From Cheilinus undulatus (lineage: Eukaryota > Chordata > Actinopteri > Labriformes > Labridae), in contig NC_054868.1 of assembly GCF_018320785.1 (NCBI RefSeq), positions 43,345,874 through 43,409,873 on the forward strand: a DNA stretch of 64,000 nt, in the 5' to 3' direction. The notes under the pieces are model-generated. The model was not told the DNA's origin and made no database searches. It saw nothing but the letters and a program-made list of their open reading frames with translations. The first letter of the stretch is position 1, and each line of letters begins with the position of its first letter. This document shows, piece by piece, positions 11,662 through 21,982 of the stretch. A program made the position numbers and the translations under genes.

Positions 11662-12600
11662 GTATTTCAGTCTCTTGCATGCCCGTGAGGACTGGCCACT
11701 ATTTTTGTTGCATGTAAAAAAACATGGATGCACGCCCGCTTTGGGCATCCATTCACACCAGAACTCTTAGTGACAGCGACCTTTAAATCTGGGTGGGTGA
11801 AACTAAAAATACCTGAAACCGCAAGTATAAATGGGGTAAAATATGTTTCTGAAATGTAAGTAAACGAAGACTTCTGTCCAAAAATCCAAGATTTAAGTGT
11901 TTGCTCATTTCAGTGAGAGGGAGGTCAGCGCTGAGAAGAACCACACTGCTGTCTGCAGACCAGACTGTAGCTCAGGGGGGTTCTGCAGAGCAGGAGGAGG
12001 CAGATTCGGTTTCTCCCCAGGGTGTACTGAGTGCAGGTCTGCTTCTCACACAGGGGCAAACAATATTTCATCATGTGGCATGAGCCTGCAGGATTTCCCC
12101 CACTAAACTCCTAATGATGGAAAATTAACGCTTCGCTGAACTGAGCTAAAAGCTCTTTCTGACAGCATTTCAGGACTGTTTTACAGCACAGGTCTAAAAA
12201 CAGCAAGGTAAGGGATCACACTGGTATATTTCTGTAATGAGGAAAGCCTGTCAGACACGTTTTGTTATCATTTCCATGAAGGGTGGGAGATGAAATAGAG
12301 AGGGGAAACAGTTCAGGTGATAAAATATTATGAGGAATAAAACATGCCAACCAGACCCAGAGGAGCAAAAAGTGAGAATTCTGCCTTTCCTTCGACATCT
12401 GATATGAGAGGACAAAAACAAGAGCTGAATGGAGAAGGGGGTCTTTACGCACAGGTTTCAGACTCCTCCCAGACGTGCTAGGAAGAAAACCTCTTGTTAC
12501 AGTAAGGACTGGCCACTGACAGAGACTCCATCCACGCCAACTGATGCTAAAGCAGCCCTGATTACGCGTTTCTTTCTCCCTGCTTTTACGCGCGAACAAA
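11662..12600. other. sfrp2 upstream region and 5' UTR
   Basis: No separate gene. The final few hundred bases before the sfrp2 ATG are expected to hold its promoter and 5' untranslated leader. I see no clear TATA box or start-site motif that fixes the transcription start. The 238-codon antisense frame at 12216-12932 overlaps the conserved sfrp2 exon and is a shadow. Confidence 0.5.
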
Positions 12601-14091
12601 ATGCGAGCTTTTATTTCAGCTGTGACCTTTCTGTGGGTGATGACCCTCCCCTGCATAGAAGCTATCCACGGATTGTACAACTTTGGCCAGCATGAATTCT
12701 TCCCAAAGAAGAACAACTGCAAGCCAATTCCTGCAAACTTCCTCCTGTGCCATGATATCGAGTACACAGAGATGCGTCTCCCCAACCTGCTTGGACACGA
12801 AACCATGAACGAAGTTCTGCAGCAAGCTTCGTCTTGGATCCCCCTGGTGAGGAGACAATGCCACCCCGACACGAGAAAGTTCCTTTGCTCTCTTTTCGCT
12901 CCCGTGTGTCTGGATGACTTGGATGAGCCCATTCAGCCGTGCAGGTCTTTGTGCGAGAGCGTCAAGAACGGCTGCGCACCAGTGATGTCCGCGTTTGGGT
13001 TCCCCTGGCCGAGTATGTTGGACTGCAGCAGGTTTCCACTCGATAATGACTTGTGCATACCGCCTGCAGGCATGGACAACTTTGTACCAGCCACTAAAGA
13101 AGGTAAGATGTTATTCAACTGCATTTTAAAGTCTTGTGCATGCATCCAGAATTCACCCAATGGCACATTAACAAAAGCACACCACAGGTTGTTGAAGTTA
13201 CATGTGATGTATGCGTAAAAAAGCACTTTCCATTCAATATATCCACTCTTGTGTCCATTTACTGCAGCAGGATCCACTGTGGCCACATCTGGTCTTGTGT
13301 GTCCAGCTTGTTTTGCATGGCACATGTTGTGTTGAATTATGGCAGATGATGTAACATTTACCATGTCTAATTTCTGCTTTAGTGCCCAGAGTGTGCGATG
13401 CCTGCAAGGAAACAGATGAAAATGACAACGAAATAGTTGACAATCTGTGCAAAAATGACTTTGGTAAGTACATGCACATATCTTAATGTGGATTCTTTAA
13501 TCCAAGGAGGGTTTTCAGGCAACATTAAGATTTTTGGCACTGTTAAATGTGCCTCAGTCACTAAAAAGTCCAAAGACAGATTGTGTGTTGCAGCCAGGAT
13601 TTCCCTCCCCACTTTTATCTCCCATACTGCATGCATTTTAGCTCCAAACCATATGTACATACATGGGCCTTGAGCTTCTCACATGGCTTTCATTAGAGCA
13701 ACATGTCAAATAGGATGATGTCCATACACTTTCTGTAAACATCCCCAGCCTCCATTCCTTACTTTCTCTCATGCTTTTGCACAAAGCCCTGAAGATCAAA
13801 GTCAAGGAGATCTTCTACATCAACGGAGACACCAAGATAGTCCCCGAGACCAAGAGCAAGACCATCTACAAGCTGAACGGCGTGACGGAGCGGGACCTGA
13901 GGAAGACGGTGCTGTGGCTGAAGGACGGCCTGCAGTGCGTGTGCGAGGAGATGAACGACATCAACGCCGCCTACCTGGTCATGGGCCAGAAGCTGGATGG
14001 GGATCTGGTCATCACGTCTCTGAAGCGCTGGCAGAAGGGACAGAGGGAGTTCAAGAGGATTACCCGCAGCATCCGCAAGCTGCAGTGCTAG
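12601..14091 (+). CDS. sfrp2: Secreted frizzled-related protein 2 (Wnt antagonist), 3 coding exons
   Basis: Exons 12601-13102, 13383-13463 and 13787-14091 join in frame (888 nt) to 295 residues plus stop, the same length as human SFRP2. Residues 1-21 are a signal peptide. Residues 40-152 form a frizzled cysteine-rich domain with ten cysteines (40, 50, 87, 96, 103, 114, 118, 125, 142, 152) and the family motifs RLPNLLGHET and CHPDTRKFLCSLFAPVC. Residues 172-295 form the netrin-like domain, with KIKVKEI, the KSKTIYKLNG stretch and the basic tail RSIRKLQC. Both introns are GT-AG, phase 1. The product is secreted and modulates Wnt signalling by binding Wnts or Frizzleds. Teleosts also have an sfrp2-like paralogue; I cannot exclude that this is that copy. 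The start is the first ATG, followed directly by the signal peptide. Confidence 0.96.
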
Positions 14092-16750
14092 GAAGGACAA
14101 AAAGAAGGGTGTGTGTCACTGTGTAAGAAGAAAGTTTAGTTGATTTATTTCCATTTTTCTTTTCAAGTTGTCACAAAAGTTAAAATATTGGTTCATTTCT
14201 GCTCTAAACTCCAGCAAAGACATTTGGCCTTTAAAAATACATAAATGGGCTGGTTTTAGGTTCTCATCATCTTAAAAAAGCAGTCAATATTAGGCTTATC
14301 AGGATGCCAGATGGCTTATACGATACTTGTGTAAATCAAATGATCTTGATATTTTTGAAGAATACAAGTCCAAGGCAACAAATATAGACTAATATCCTGT
14401 TATAAGTGTCAAAGTCTGCAAGCAAGCCTCTCTGTATTGTCTAAATTGCATAAAAGCATTCAAGCAATTTGGACAATTCTTTCTCTCTATCTTCTCCTGC
14501 GTCAGCTAATGAAAATGTAACTGAAGAGAACTTGGGTACTTTTCAGTATTGCCAATAATTACAATAATGGGGACTGCATCGTTTTAAAAATACATGGTAT
14601 TGAAAAGAATTTTAAAAAATTAAAAGTTATAATTACCTGAGTCAATACATAATATCTGCAGCTGATTGATTCATTTTTTGAATATGCAACTGTAATTATT
14701 TTTATATCCTAAAGGGCTCTATATCACAGTATACTCAAAAAGACAACTTCTTTACTTGATTTATGCCTGAATAAGACTTAAAAAAGAAATATGTGGAAGT
14801 TAGGCAATTTTAAAAAAGAAGAATTTTAAGTCATAATTATAGATAAAAAGCCAAAATTATGAAGTAAAAAGTGACAAGAATGAGATAAAAAGTCGGATTA
14901 TAACATAAAAAGCCTAGTGATGAGACAAAAAGTTGAAATTATGAGACAGGAGTCAAAATTAATTGATAAATAGTTGAAATTATGAGTTAAAAAGTCACAA
15001 TAATGAGATAAAAAGTTGAAATTATGACATAAAAGTCAAAATTAAGAGATAAGTCAAAATTATGAGATAAAAATCAAAATTAAGAGATAAAAAGTCAAGT
15101 TTATGAGTTAAAAGTCAAAATTAAGGGATAAAAGTTAAAATAAAAAGTTAAAAAGTAAAAATTACATGTTCAAAAGTCACAATAATGAGATAAAAAGTCA
15201 AAATTATGACATCAAAAGCCTAATTATGAAATAAAAAGTCAAAACTTTGAGATAAAAAGTCAAAATTATGAAATAAAAAGTCAAAATCATTACATAAAAA
15301 GTTAAAATGATGACTTAAAAAGTCACAATGAAAAGAAAACATAAGGATAATATAAAGTCTAAATTATGAGAAAAAAAATATGCATTAATAATTATGACTT
15401 TTTATCTTATTATTTTGACTTTTTCTCAAATTTTTGACTTTTATCTCATGATTTTGACATGTTCTCTAATAACTGTGACTTTGTCTCATAATTATGGCTT
15501 TTTATTTTATAAATTTGACTCTTTACCTCATAATTTCACCTTTCATCTCATAATTATGACTTTATCTCATTCTGACTTTTTATTTCATTATTTCACCTTT
15601 TATCTCATAATTTTGACATTTTCTCTAATAATTATGACTTTTATCTTATAATTATGTTGTTGTTGTTGTTGTTTTTTAAAGAGTTGACTCACTTTCACAT
15701 TTTTTCTTTTTTGATTTGGCAGCAATGGGCCTCCACATGAAAGGAAGGAAGAAATGGGGGAAATTTTTCTGCTAGGTAGAACCAGTCATGTTCATTATGC
15801 ACTTAGTGGGCGTTTAGCACCCTCCAGTGGTCAATTTCAGCATTACGGTTTGTTTTCCAGGGGCGCTGTCTTTGCCATCACCTCATTAATTGCAGTTAAT
15901 TGCACTCAGCTGGACTCCCAGGTGTACAGGAATCACTAATTACATGTTATGGTGAAAACTAGCATTAGGATTAAAAATGATTGACTCCAAAAATCATTGG
16001 CAGATGTGGCCCGCTGTTAAACGCTACCAAGGGTGAGTTTAGAAGTCCTTTTACTCAGCTCGTCTGGTTTGCTCTGGGGTTTGTTTCAGTGTCATAACCC
16101 CAAAAATCAAAAACCTCTAGAATGGGGCATTTATGTCAACCTTAGCTGCTACTTTAAAAACCCATAAGAACAAACAACAAACACCCTAATAACTGCCTGA
16201 GCTTCATGATTAAAGAGGCCTTCCTAATACTGTGGTTACATCCTAAACTGAAATTCCTCTGTGTGCTGCATTTCCAGTGAAGCTGTGATCACAGTGTGTG
16301 TAGTGTGATGTTCAAAAACAAAATGTATTTTTCTACTCTACCGATTCCTCAAGCAAAAAAAAAATTGAGAGATAGCTGGCTATATTCTCTTCCTCTTCAA
16401 CTTTTTAATACTCTTGGTGATCTTTTTGTACACAACTATTTTTCTACTCCATGCTGTCATATTTCATATGCTGTTTGTAAGATTCTGGTTTGCATCCGTC
16501 TCATGTTTGATGAGTGACACAGGTTGGATTTTTTTTTTTGGTATAAACAATGAATATCTGAGGGAGGGCTTTTGTGTAGTGTTGATTTGATGAGCAGTAA
16601 CTTGTTAAGCGCAGATAATCATGTTGTGGTGATGTGTATGTGTGTAATGTAAAGTATTGTTTTTAAAAGTATTACTGTGTAAATATCAAATACTGTCTTT
16701 TATTCTTGTATAAAGTTTTCAGCTATTAAAAGCTGCCAACAACACGTTTG
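14092..16750 (+). other. Probable long 3' UTR of sfrp2
   Basis: No other gene lies between the sfrp2 stop and an AT-rich block ending in ATTAAA at 16725-16730, which looks like a polyadenylation site. Earlier AATAAA matches occur inside the minisatellite (for example near 15226), so a shorter transcript is possible. The region contains the inverted minisatellite at 14820-15650. 15655-16720 has no other recognisable feature. The extent is inference from the sequence only. Confidence 0.45.
14820..15655. repeat. Inverted AT-rich minisatellite (large imperfect palindrome)
   Basis: From about 14820 to 15375 a unit of about 20 bp, 'ataaaaagtcaaaattatga', repeats imperfectly more than 20 times. From about 15385 to 15650 the reverse complement ('tcataattttgactttttat'-type units) repeats about 12 times. 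The two arms meet near 15380, so an RNA through this region could fold into a long interrupted hairpin. Similar AT-rich units are widespread in fish genomes. Confidence 0.85.
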
Positions 16751-16839
16751 AAAGGACTCATTTTATTTTAGCAAATAGCAATAGTGATTGAGAAGCTTCT
16801 AGTATTTGAGTAGATTTTGAAATCAGTGATTGCTTTTGC

Positions 16840-17215
16840 ATCTATAACAGCTTCAGTTCTTTCCTCAAGTGTATTTGTGGGAATTTTTGTCCATTCATTC
16901 TGTAGAGCATTTATGAGGTCAGGCGCTAACGTAGGATAAGAAGGCCTGGCTCACAATCTTTATTCCAGTTCATCTCAAAGGTGCACAGTGGGGTTGAGGT
17001 CAGGGTTCTGTGCAGGTCAGTCAAGTTCTTCCACACTGAAATCATCAAATCATACCTGAATAGTCCTGGTTTGTGCTCTGGGGCACAATAGTGTTGGAAA
17101 TAAAAAGGGCCTTCATAAAACTGTTGCCTCAAAGTTGGAAGCATAGCATTGTCCAAAATGTCTTGGCATGCTGAAGAACTATGATTGCCCCTCCACCAAA
17201 CTTCACATGAATTAA
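16840..17215 (-). mobile_element. Tc1 transposase fragment
   Basis: The minus strand encodes a decayed piece of a Tc1 transposase from the catalytic half: YQDILDN-like (CQDILDNAMLPTLRQQF), then FQHYCAPEHK, which corresponds to [10 protein letters not shown] with the catalytic Asp changed to Tyr. The downstream nucleotide stretch at 16850-17000 matches the C-terminal coding part of the fuller copy at 19616-20791. No terminal repeats remain. Dead relic. Confidence 0.75.
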
Positions 17216-17514
17216 TCATTAATCAGATAGATCAGTTTGTACAAATGTGCATATAAGGGGAGGTATTTAACCGCAGTGAGCTTTCTGATAGTTTTTTAGT
17301 CACAGTAAATAGATCAATTAGTGTGCAAATGTGTATATGAGGAGCCCTCATATACAGTGATGTTACCAGCCTGCTTCCTGACCCTTGACCAGTACAAGTC
17401 ATGGATGGAGGGGAGGTCATTACCAATAATTCGTCTACAGACATGATTGTCCTTTGCAGTCGGACAATCATATCCGTCCATTGACATTCAAACAAAAAGG
17501 CTACTCAGTATGTT

Positions 17515-18225
17515 CATGAGCGATCCGAATCTTGTGAACGGCTCTTAAACACGAACGGGAACCGTTCGTTTTTTTTATCCCTATGTTTCACAGAGCTGCA
17601 CACACAAGCCCCTCCTTTGCTATTCCACAGAATGAGAAGACTGTACACCCAAGGACAGTTCGGGAGTCCTCAGCAGGGTTTAATTTTTTTACAAAGCAGC
17701 TATGCACTGCAGGACAGGTCACCAGGGCTAATACTAGTAGTACTAGTAGGCTGCATGTACATTTTTCTCTCATTTATTAGATAATAGTTTTATCTATTTT
17801 TCTAATAGATAAAATATATTTTTAGAAAAGTATTGAGTTTTTCTATCAGAATATTCTTGTGTGAAATGTTTTCTCTAAATTTTGCACTAAAATCACTTAG
17901 GTGTGCTTTACACATGTATGCAATACTAACAGAACAGAACTACTGCAGTATGTGGTATCTATATTTTTCTCTTGTATACTAGATTTCTTAAATATGCTTT
18001 CAGTGATTTTATCATCGATAGGATATATATTTGTGGGATGTCTATGTTTGAATGATTCTGACCCAAATCTTACCTTATCATTCCTTCCAGTGATTATATC
18101 CTAGATAAAATGAGTTAACCCCAGGCTAGCTTCTTAAATAAAAAAATATAAAATGAGCCCGTTTTTTTGAACGGCTCTTTGAAAGGAACAGATCCACAAG
18201 ATCTGGCTCCCTTCAAAGCGCCATA
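17515..18225. mobile_element. Probable hAT-type MITE
   Basis: The left end carries 'atcttgtgaacggctctt' and the right end, read inward, carries 'agatcttgtggatctgttcc' and 'aaagagccgttc', giving diverged inverted termini with the GAACGGCTC motif common in fish hAT-related repeats. There is no transposase inside. Boundaries are approximate and no clear target duplication was seen. Confidence 0.4.
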
Positions 18226-18992
18226 AACCTCTACTTTGAGTCAACTTTAATTACTTACAACATATCAACCATGAGTGATATTACTTTAATACAAACCAAA
18301 CAGTGAGTTGTATAAAATAAGATCCTCCAAAGCAGCTTCAAATGGAAACTATGGTTTCATTCTGCAAAACAACATTCACTCAGACTGCTTTTTCTATGAG
18401 ATAAGTTAAATTCTGGGATTGCTGAATGTGTTTTTATCGTCTCATGTTGTACTCAGTTCACCTTTTCCTTTTTCTACTAACTGTTCTAACCTTTTATTCT
18501 CATAAAAGTCAGACAGGGGTTGCAGATTAGCATTTACCATAAACACTGTGATACTTGCATTGAGATGGCTATTCTCAGTTTGTCTTTGTATATTGTATCT
18601 GTCCTTAACAAATAAACCCTAAATGATAAAATAATAAAACAAAGTCTTCTTATAAAATAAAATGAACTCTGGCTGATGAGCTGATTACTCCATCAGCACT
18701 CTTTGAAAGTGTCCTGCTTTATCAAATTGTTGCAGCTAATTGTTGTATAATGGAGCAATATCACACAAAAGAGGCAGTGTTATTTTCGGCACCTTCACTG
18801 CTGTGATTTGGTCAAAGGCCTGATATCCAACAACACCTCGACCTGAAGTGATACTGTTGTCAACCTCAACATTGTACTGATCTCAGCCGTAAAAGTAAAT
18901 TAGCAAACAAAGGGTCAATTAGCTTTTCAATTATGAGTGGATGTGAGATAAGATAAGAGTTTTAATTAATACTAGGAGTTTAAAGATCCTGA
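18226..18992. other. Intergenic DNA, no gene seen
   Basis: AT-rich sequence with only very short open frames; nothing recognisable. Confidence 0.5.
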
Positions 18993-19000
18993 ATAGACAG

Positions 19001-19511
19001 CAGTGGTTCTCAACTGGTCAAACATCAGGACCCACCCCCTCCGCAAGAGAAATTGCCACACAAATTTTCAAAAACTTCCAATTTTATATCAGGTAAAAAG
19101 TTGCAGTTTGGACCCTAAATAGAGAAAAACCAGTTCAACAAAGATACAGGACAAAACAAATGTAAAAAAGAGAATCATTACAGAGGGATATGCGGGCACA
19201 CATCTTATTTTACTCCATTTTCCAGAGATAGCATGGGAATTTGGGGATTTTTCGAAGGACTTCCTTGTTTTTCAGGAAAATCTGCTTTATTATCCAAAGA
19301 AAAGGAGACAAATATGTAGAAATCCTGAGACATATACCAAAAAAATTGCTTATCATAGCAAAACCAGAAAAAAAAAAGTTATAAATTTACTGTATGTCCA
19401 CTTCAGGCTTCTATACAAAGACTTTTTGCCTTTTTTTTTTTTTTCCTGGCATACATTTGCGACCCACTAGAAAACGTTTTTGGGTTCCAACCCACCAGGT
19501 CAGAACCACTG
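19001..19511. mobile_element. hAT-type MITE (511 bp)
   Basis: Starts CAGTGGTTCTCAACTGGTC and ends with the inverse CCAGGTCAGAACCACTG, the Charlie-like hAT terminus. Flanking octamers ATAGACAG (18993-19000) and ATCTACAG (19512-19519) match at 6 of 8 positions, consistent with an aged 8-bp target duplication. There is no coding capacity. Confidence 0.75.
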
Positions 19512-19615
19512 ATCTACAGTGAATTGTTAAATGTTGCCATCTAGTGGATTTCAAAATGACTCTGACTACATAAGCATTTATTTGGTGTATAGGGTTATGT
19601 AAAAGTGTTTAGAAA

Positions 19616-20791
19616 CAATTATATACCAAAAGTATTCACTCACCTGCCTTGACTCGCATATGAACTTAAGTGACGTCCCATTCTTAATCCATAGGGTTTG
19701 ATATGACGTCAGTCCACCCTTTGCAGCTAGAACAGCTTCAACTCTTCTGGGAAGGCTTTCCACAAGGTTTAGGAGTGTGTTTATGGGAATTTTTGACCAT
19801 TCTTCCAGAAGTGCATTTGTGAGCTCACACACTGATGTTGGATGAGAAAGCCTGGCTCTCAGTCACCAGTCAAGTTCATCCACATCAAATTCTCTCATCC
19901 ATGTCTTTATGGACCTTGTTTTGTGCACTGGTGCACAGTCATGTTGGGACAGGAAGGGGCCATCCCCAAACTGTTCCCACAAAGTTGGGAGCATGGAATT
20001 GTCCAAAATCTCTTGGTATGCTGAAGCATTCAGAGTTCCTTTCACTGGAACTAAGGGGCCAAGCCCAGCTCCTGAAGAACAACCCCACACCAAAATCCCC
20101 CCTCCACCAAACTTTACACTTGGCACAATGCAGTCAGACAAGTACCGTTCTCCTGGCAACCGCCAAATCCAGACTCATCCATCAGATTGCCAGATGGAGA
20201 AATGCGATTTGTCACTCCAGAGAATGCGTCTCCACTGCGCTAGAGTCCAGTGGCAACGTGCTTTACACCACTGCATCTGACACTTTGCATTGCACTTTGT
20301 GGTGTATGGCTTGGATGCAGCTGCTTGGCCATGAAAACCCATTCCATGAAGCTCTCTTTGCACTGTTCTTGAGCTAATCTGAAGGCCACATGAAGTTTGG
20401 AGGTCTGTAGCGATTGACTCTGCAGAAAGTTGGCAACCTCAGCGGACTATGCGTCTCAGCATCCGCTGACCCCACTCTGTCATTTTACGTGGCTGATTTG
20501 CTGTTGTTCCCAATCGCTTCCACTTTGTTATAATACCACTGACAGTTGACTGTGGAATATTTAGGAGCGAGGAAATTTCATGACTGGACTTGTTGCACAG
20601 GTGGCATCCTATCACAGTACCATGCTGGAATTCACTGAGCTCCTGAGAGCGACCCATTCTTTCACAAATGTTTTTAGAAACAGTCTGCATGCCTAGGTGC
20701 TTGATTTCATACACCTGTGGCCATGGAAGTGATTGGAACACCTGATTTCAATTGTTTGGATGGGTGAGTGAATACTTTTGGAAATATAGTG
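19616..20791 (-). mobile_element. Nearly full-length Tc1 transposon with broken transposase
   Basis: About 1.18 kb, with inverted termini both containing CAAAAGTATTCACTCACC. The transposase reads on the minus strand from about 20658 down to 19680. The N-terminal paired-like helix-turn-helix (MGRSQELSEFQHGTVIGCHL, then NIPQSTVSGIITKW) comes first, then the catalytic core ([36 protein letters not shown]-like [10 protein letters not shown]) and the C-terminal SLPRRVEAVLAAKG. It is split over several frames with stops (for example after RMLRRIVR), so it is inactive. About 60 bp seen in related copies are missing near 19862-19870, between the AR(P)SL-type and LDW segments, removing the region around the third catalytic residue. 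Antisense frames such as 19835-20377 are shadows. Confidence 0.9.
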
Positions 20792-21188
20792 TAGCTTTAA
20801 CTATTCAAATAAATACTCGTCAGTATGTTTGAAACCACTTCCCATACTGAGTTTCCACCTTGAATTATTCTTTTATTTTATTTTTATTTTATTTTTTATT
20901 ATAACTCCCTTATTTTGGTTTCTCATGGCAGCTTTTATTCAGTAATTTCAGGAAATTCTGATCAATCACAGATTGTGGGTATCCATGAGTCTTTGGAAAT
21001 ATTCCAACAGGCAATTTTATTGATAAAAGAGGAAACCAAAAGGCACTTAACAGTCTATGCCAGTAAACTTGACAAGATTTCCTCTTCATGTCACACTCTT
21101 AGGGGTTTCAGAACTTGCCATACTATTTTTGGTATAAATCATTGTTTCCAAGTTAAACAATTCTCTCTTTATGCCCTCACTTCTCTAA
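20792..21188. other. Short intergenic gap between two Tc1 copies
   Basis: A T-rich tract at 20868-20900. The 120-codon frame starting at 20915 runs on into the next transposon and has no recognisable domain. Confidence 0.5.
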
Positions 21189-21982
21189 CACAGCGCATTC
21201 AGAAAGTTTTTTTTCTTTGTCTCTCGTTAATTTTCAGTCAGTACCCCCATAACTACAAAGTGAAAGCAGAATTTTAGAAATGTTTGCAAATGTATTAAAA
21301 TTAAAAACTGAAATATCCCATTGGCATAAGTAGTCAGATGTTTCTATACCTAATGTTAGTCAACCTGTGATAAATTAAATTGGATAGGCACACACCTCTC
21401 TATAGAAGGCCTCATAAAATGAGAAAATGCATATCAGAGTGACAAAAAAGCCATGGCTGACTGCAGCCCTTCACTGATCTAGACTTATGGCAGAGGCGCT
21501 TGACGGAAGACTGTCCTCAGTGAAAAACACATGAAAGCGAGCTTAGAATTTGCAAAAAAAAAAGCACCTGAAGGACTCCCGGACTGTGAGAAACAAGATT
21601 TATTGGTCTGATGAAACCAAGATTGAACTGTTTGGCCTCAATTCTATATGATATGTCCGGGGGAAACCACACAAACGGTGAAGCATGGTGGTGGCAGCAT
21701 CATGCTGTGGGGGTGTTTTTCAGCAGCAGGGACAGGGAGGCTGGTAAGTACTATCCTCAATAAAAACCTGTTCTGCCGTGCTCAGGACATTCAACTGGGA
21801 CAAAGGTTCACCTTCCAACAAGATAATGACCCTAAGCACACAGGAGTTACTCAGGAAAAACCTGGAGTGGCCCAGCCAGAGCCTTGACGTGTAAAACTCT
21901 AATTCAATTTTGTCATTATGCGGTGTTGAGTGTAGATTAATGAGAGAACAAGTGAATTCAAACTTTCTGAATGCACTGTGAT
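21189..21982 (+). mobile_element. Tc1-like transposon, internally deleted
   Basis: The termini are inverted: CACAGCGCATTCAGAAAG at the left, and the right end read inward is CACAGTGCATTCAGAAAG. The plus strand keeps a decayed transposase core: NKIYWSDETKIELFGLNSI near 21590, then KHGGGSIMLWGCFSAAGTGR (21684-21743), then FQQDNDPKHT with the catalytic Asp (about 21814-21843). Stops and frameshifts interrupt it, and the N-terminal DNA-binding half is largely gone. Same family as the copy at 6872-7612. Confidence 0.85.

Noticed and set aside
12216-12932. 238-codon open frame antisense to sfrp2 exon 1
   Set aside because: It overlaps a strongly conserved sfrp2 coding exon in the opposite frame and has no recognisable domain; it is a shadow of biased codon use.
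14820-15655. CRISPR-like array
   Set aside because: Units are contiguous without unique spacers, AT-rich and imperfect, and the genome is a vertebrate's; it is a minisatellite.
19835-20377. 180-codon plus-strand frame
   Set aside because: It is the antisense of a Tc1 transposase whose motifs are clear on the minus strand.
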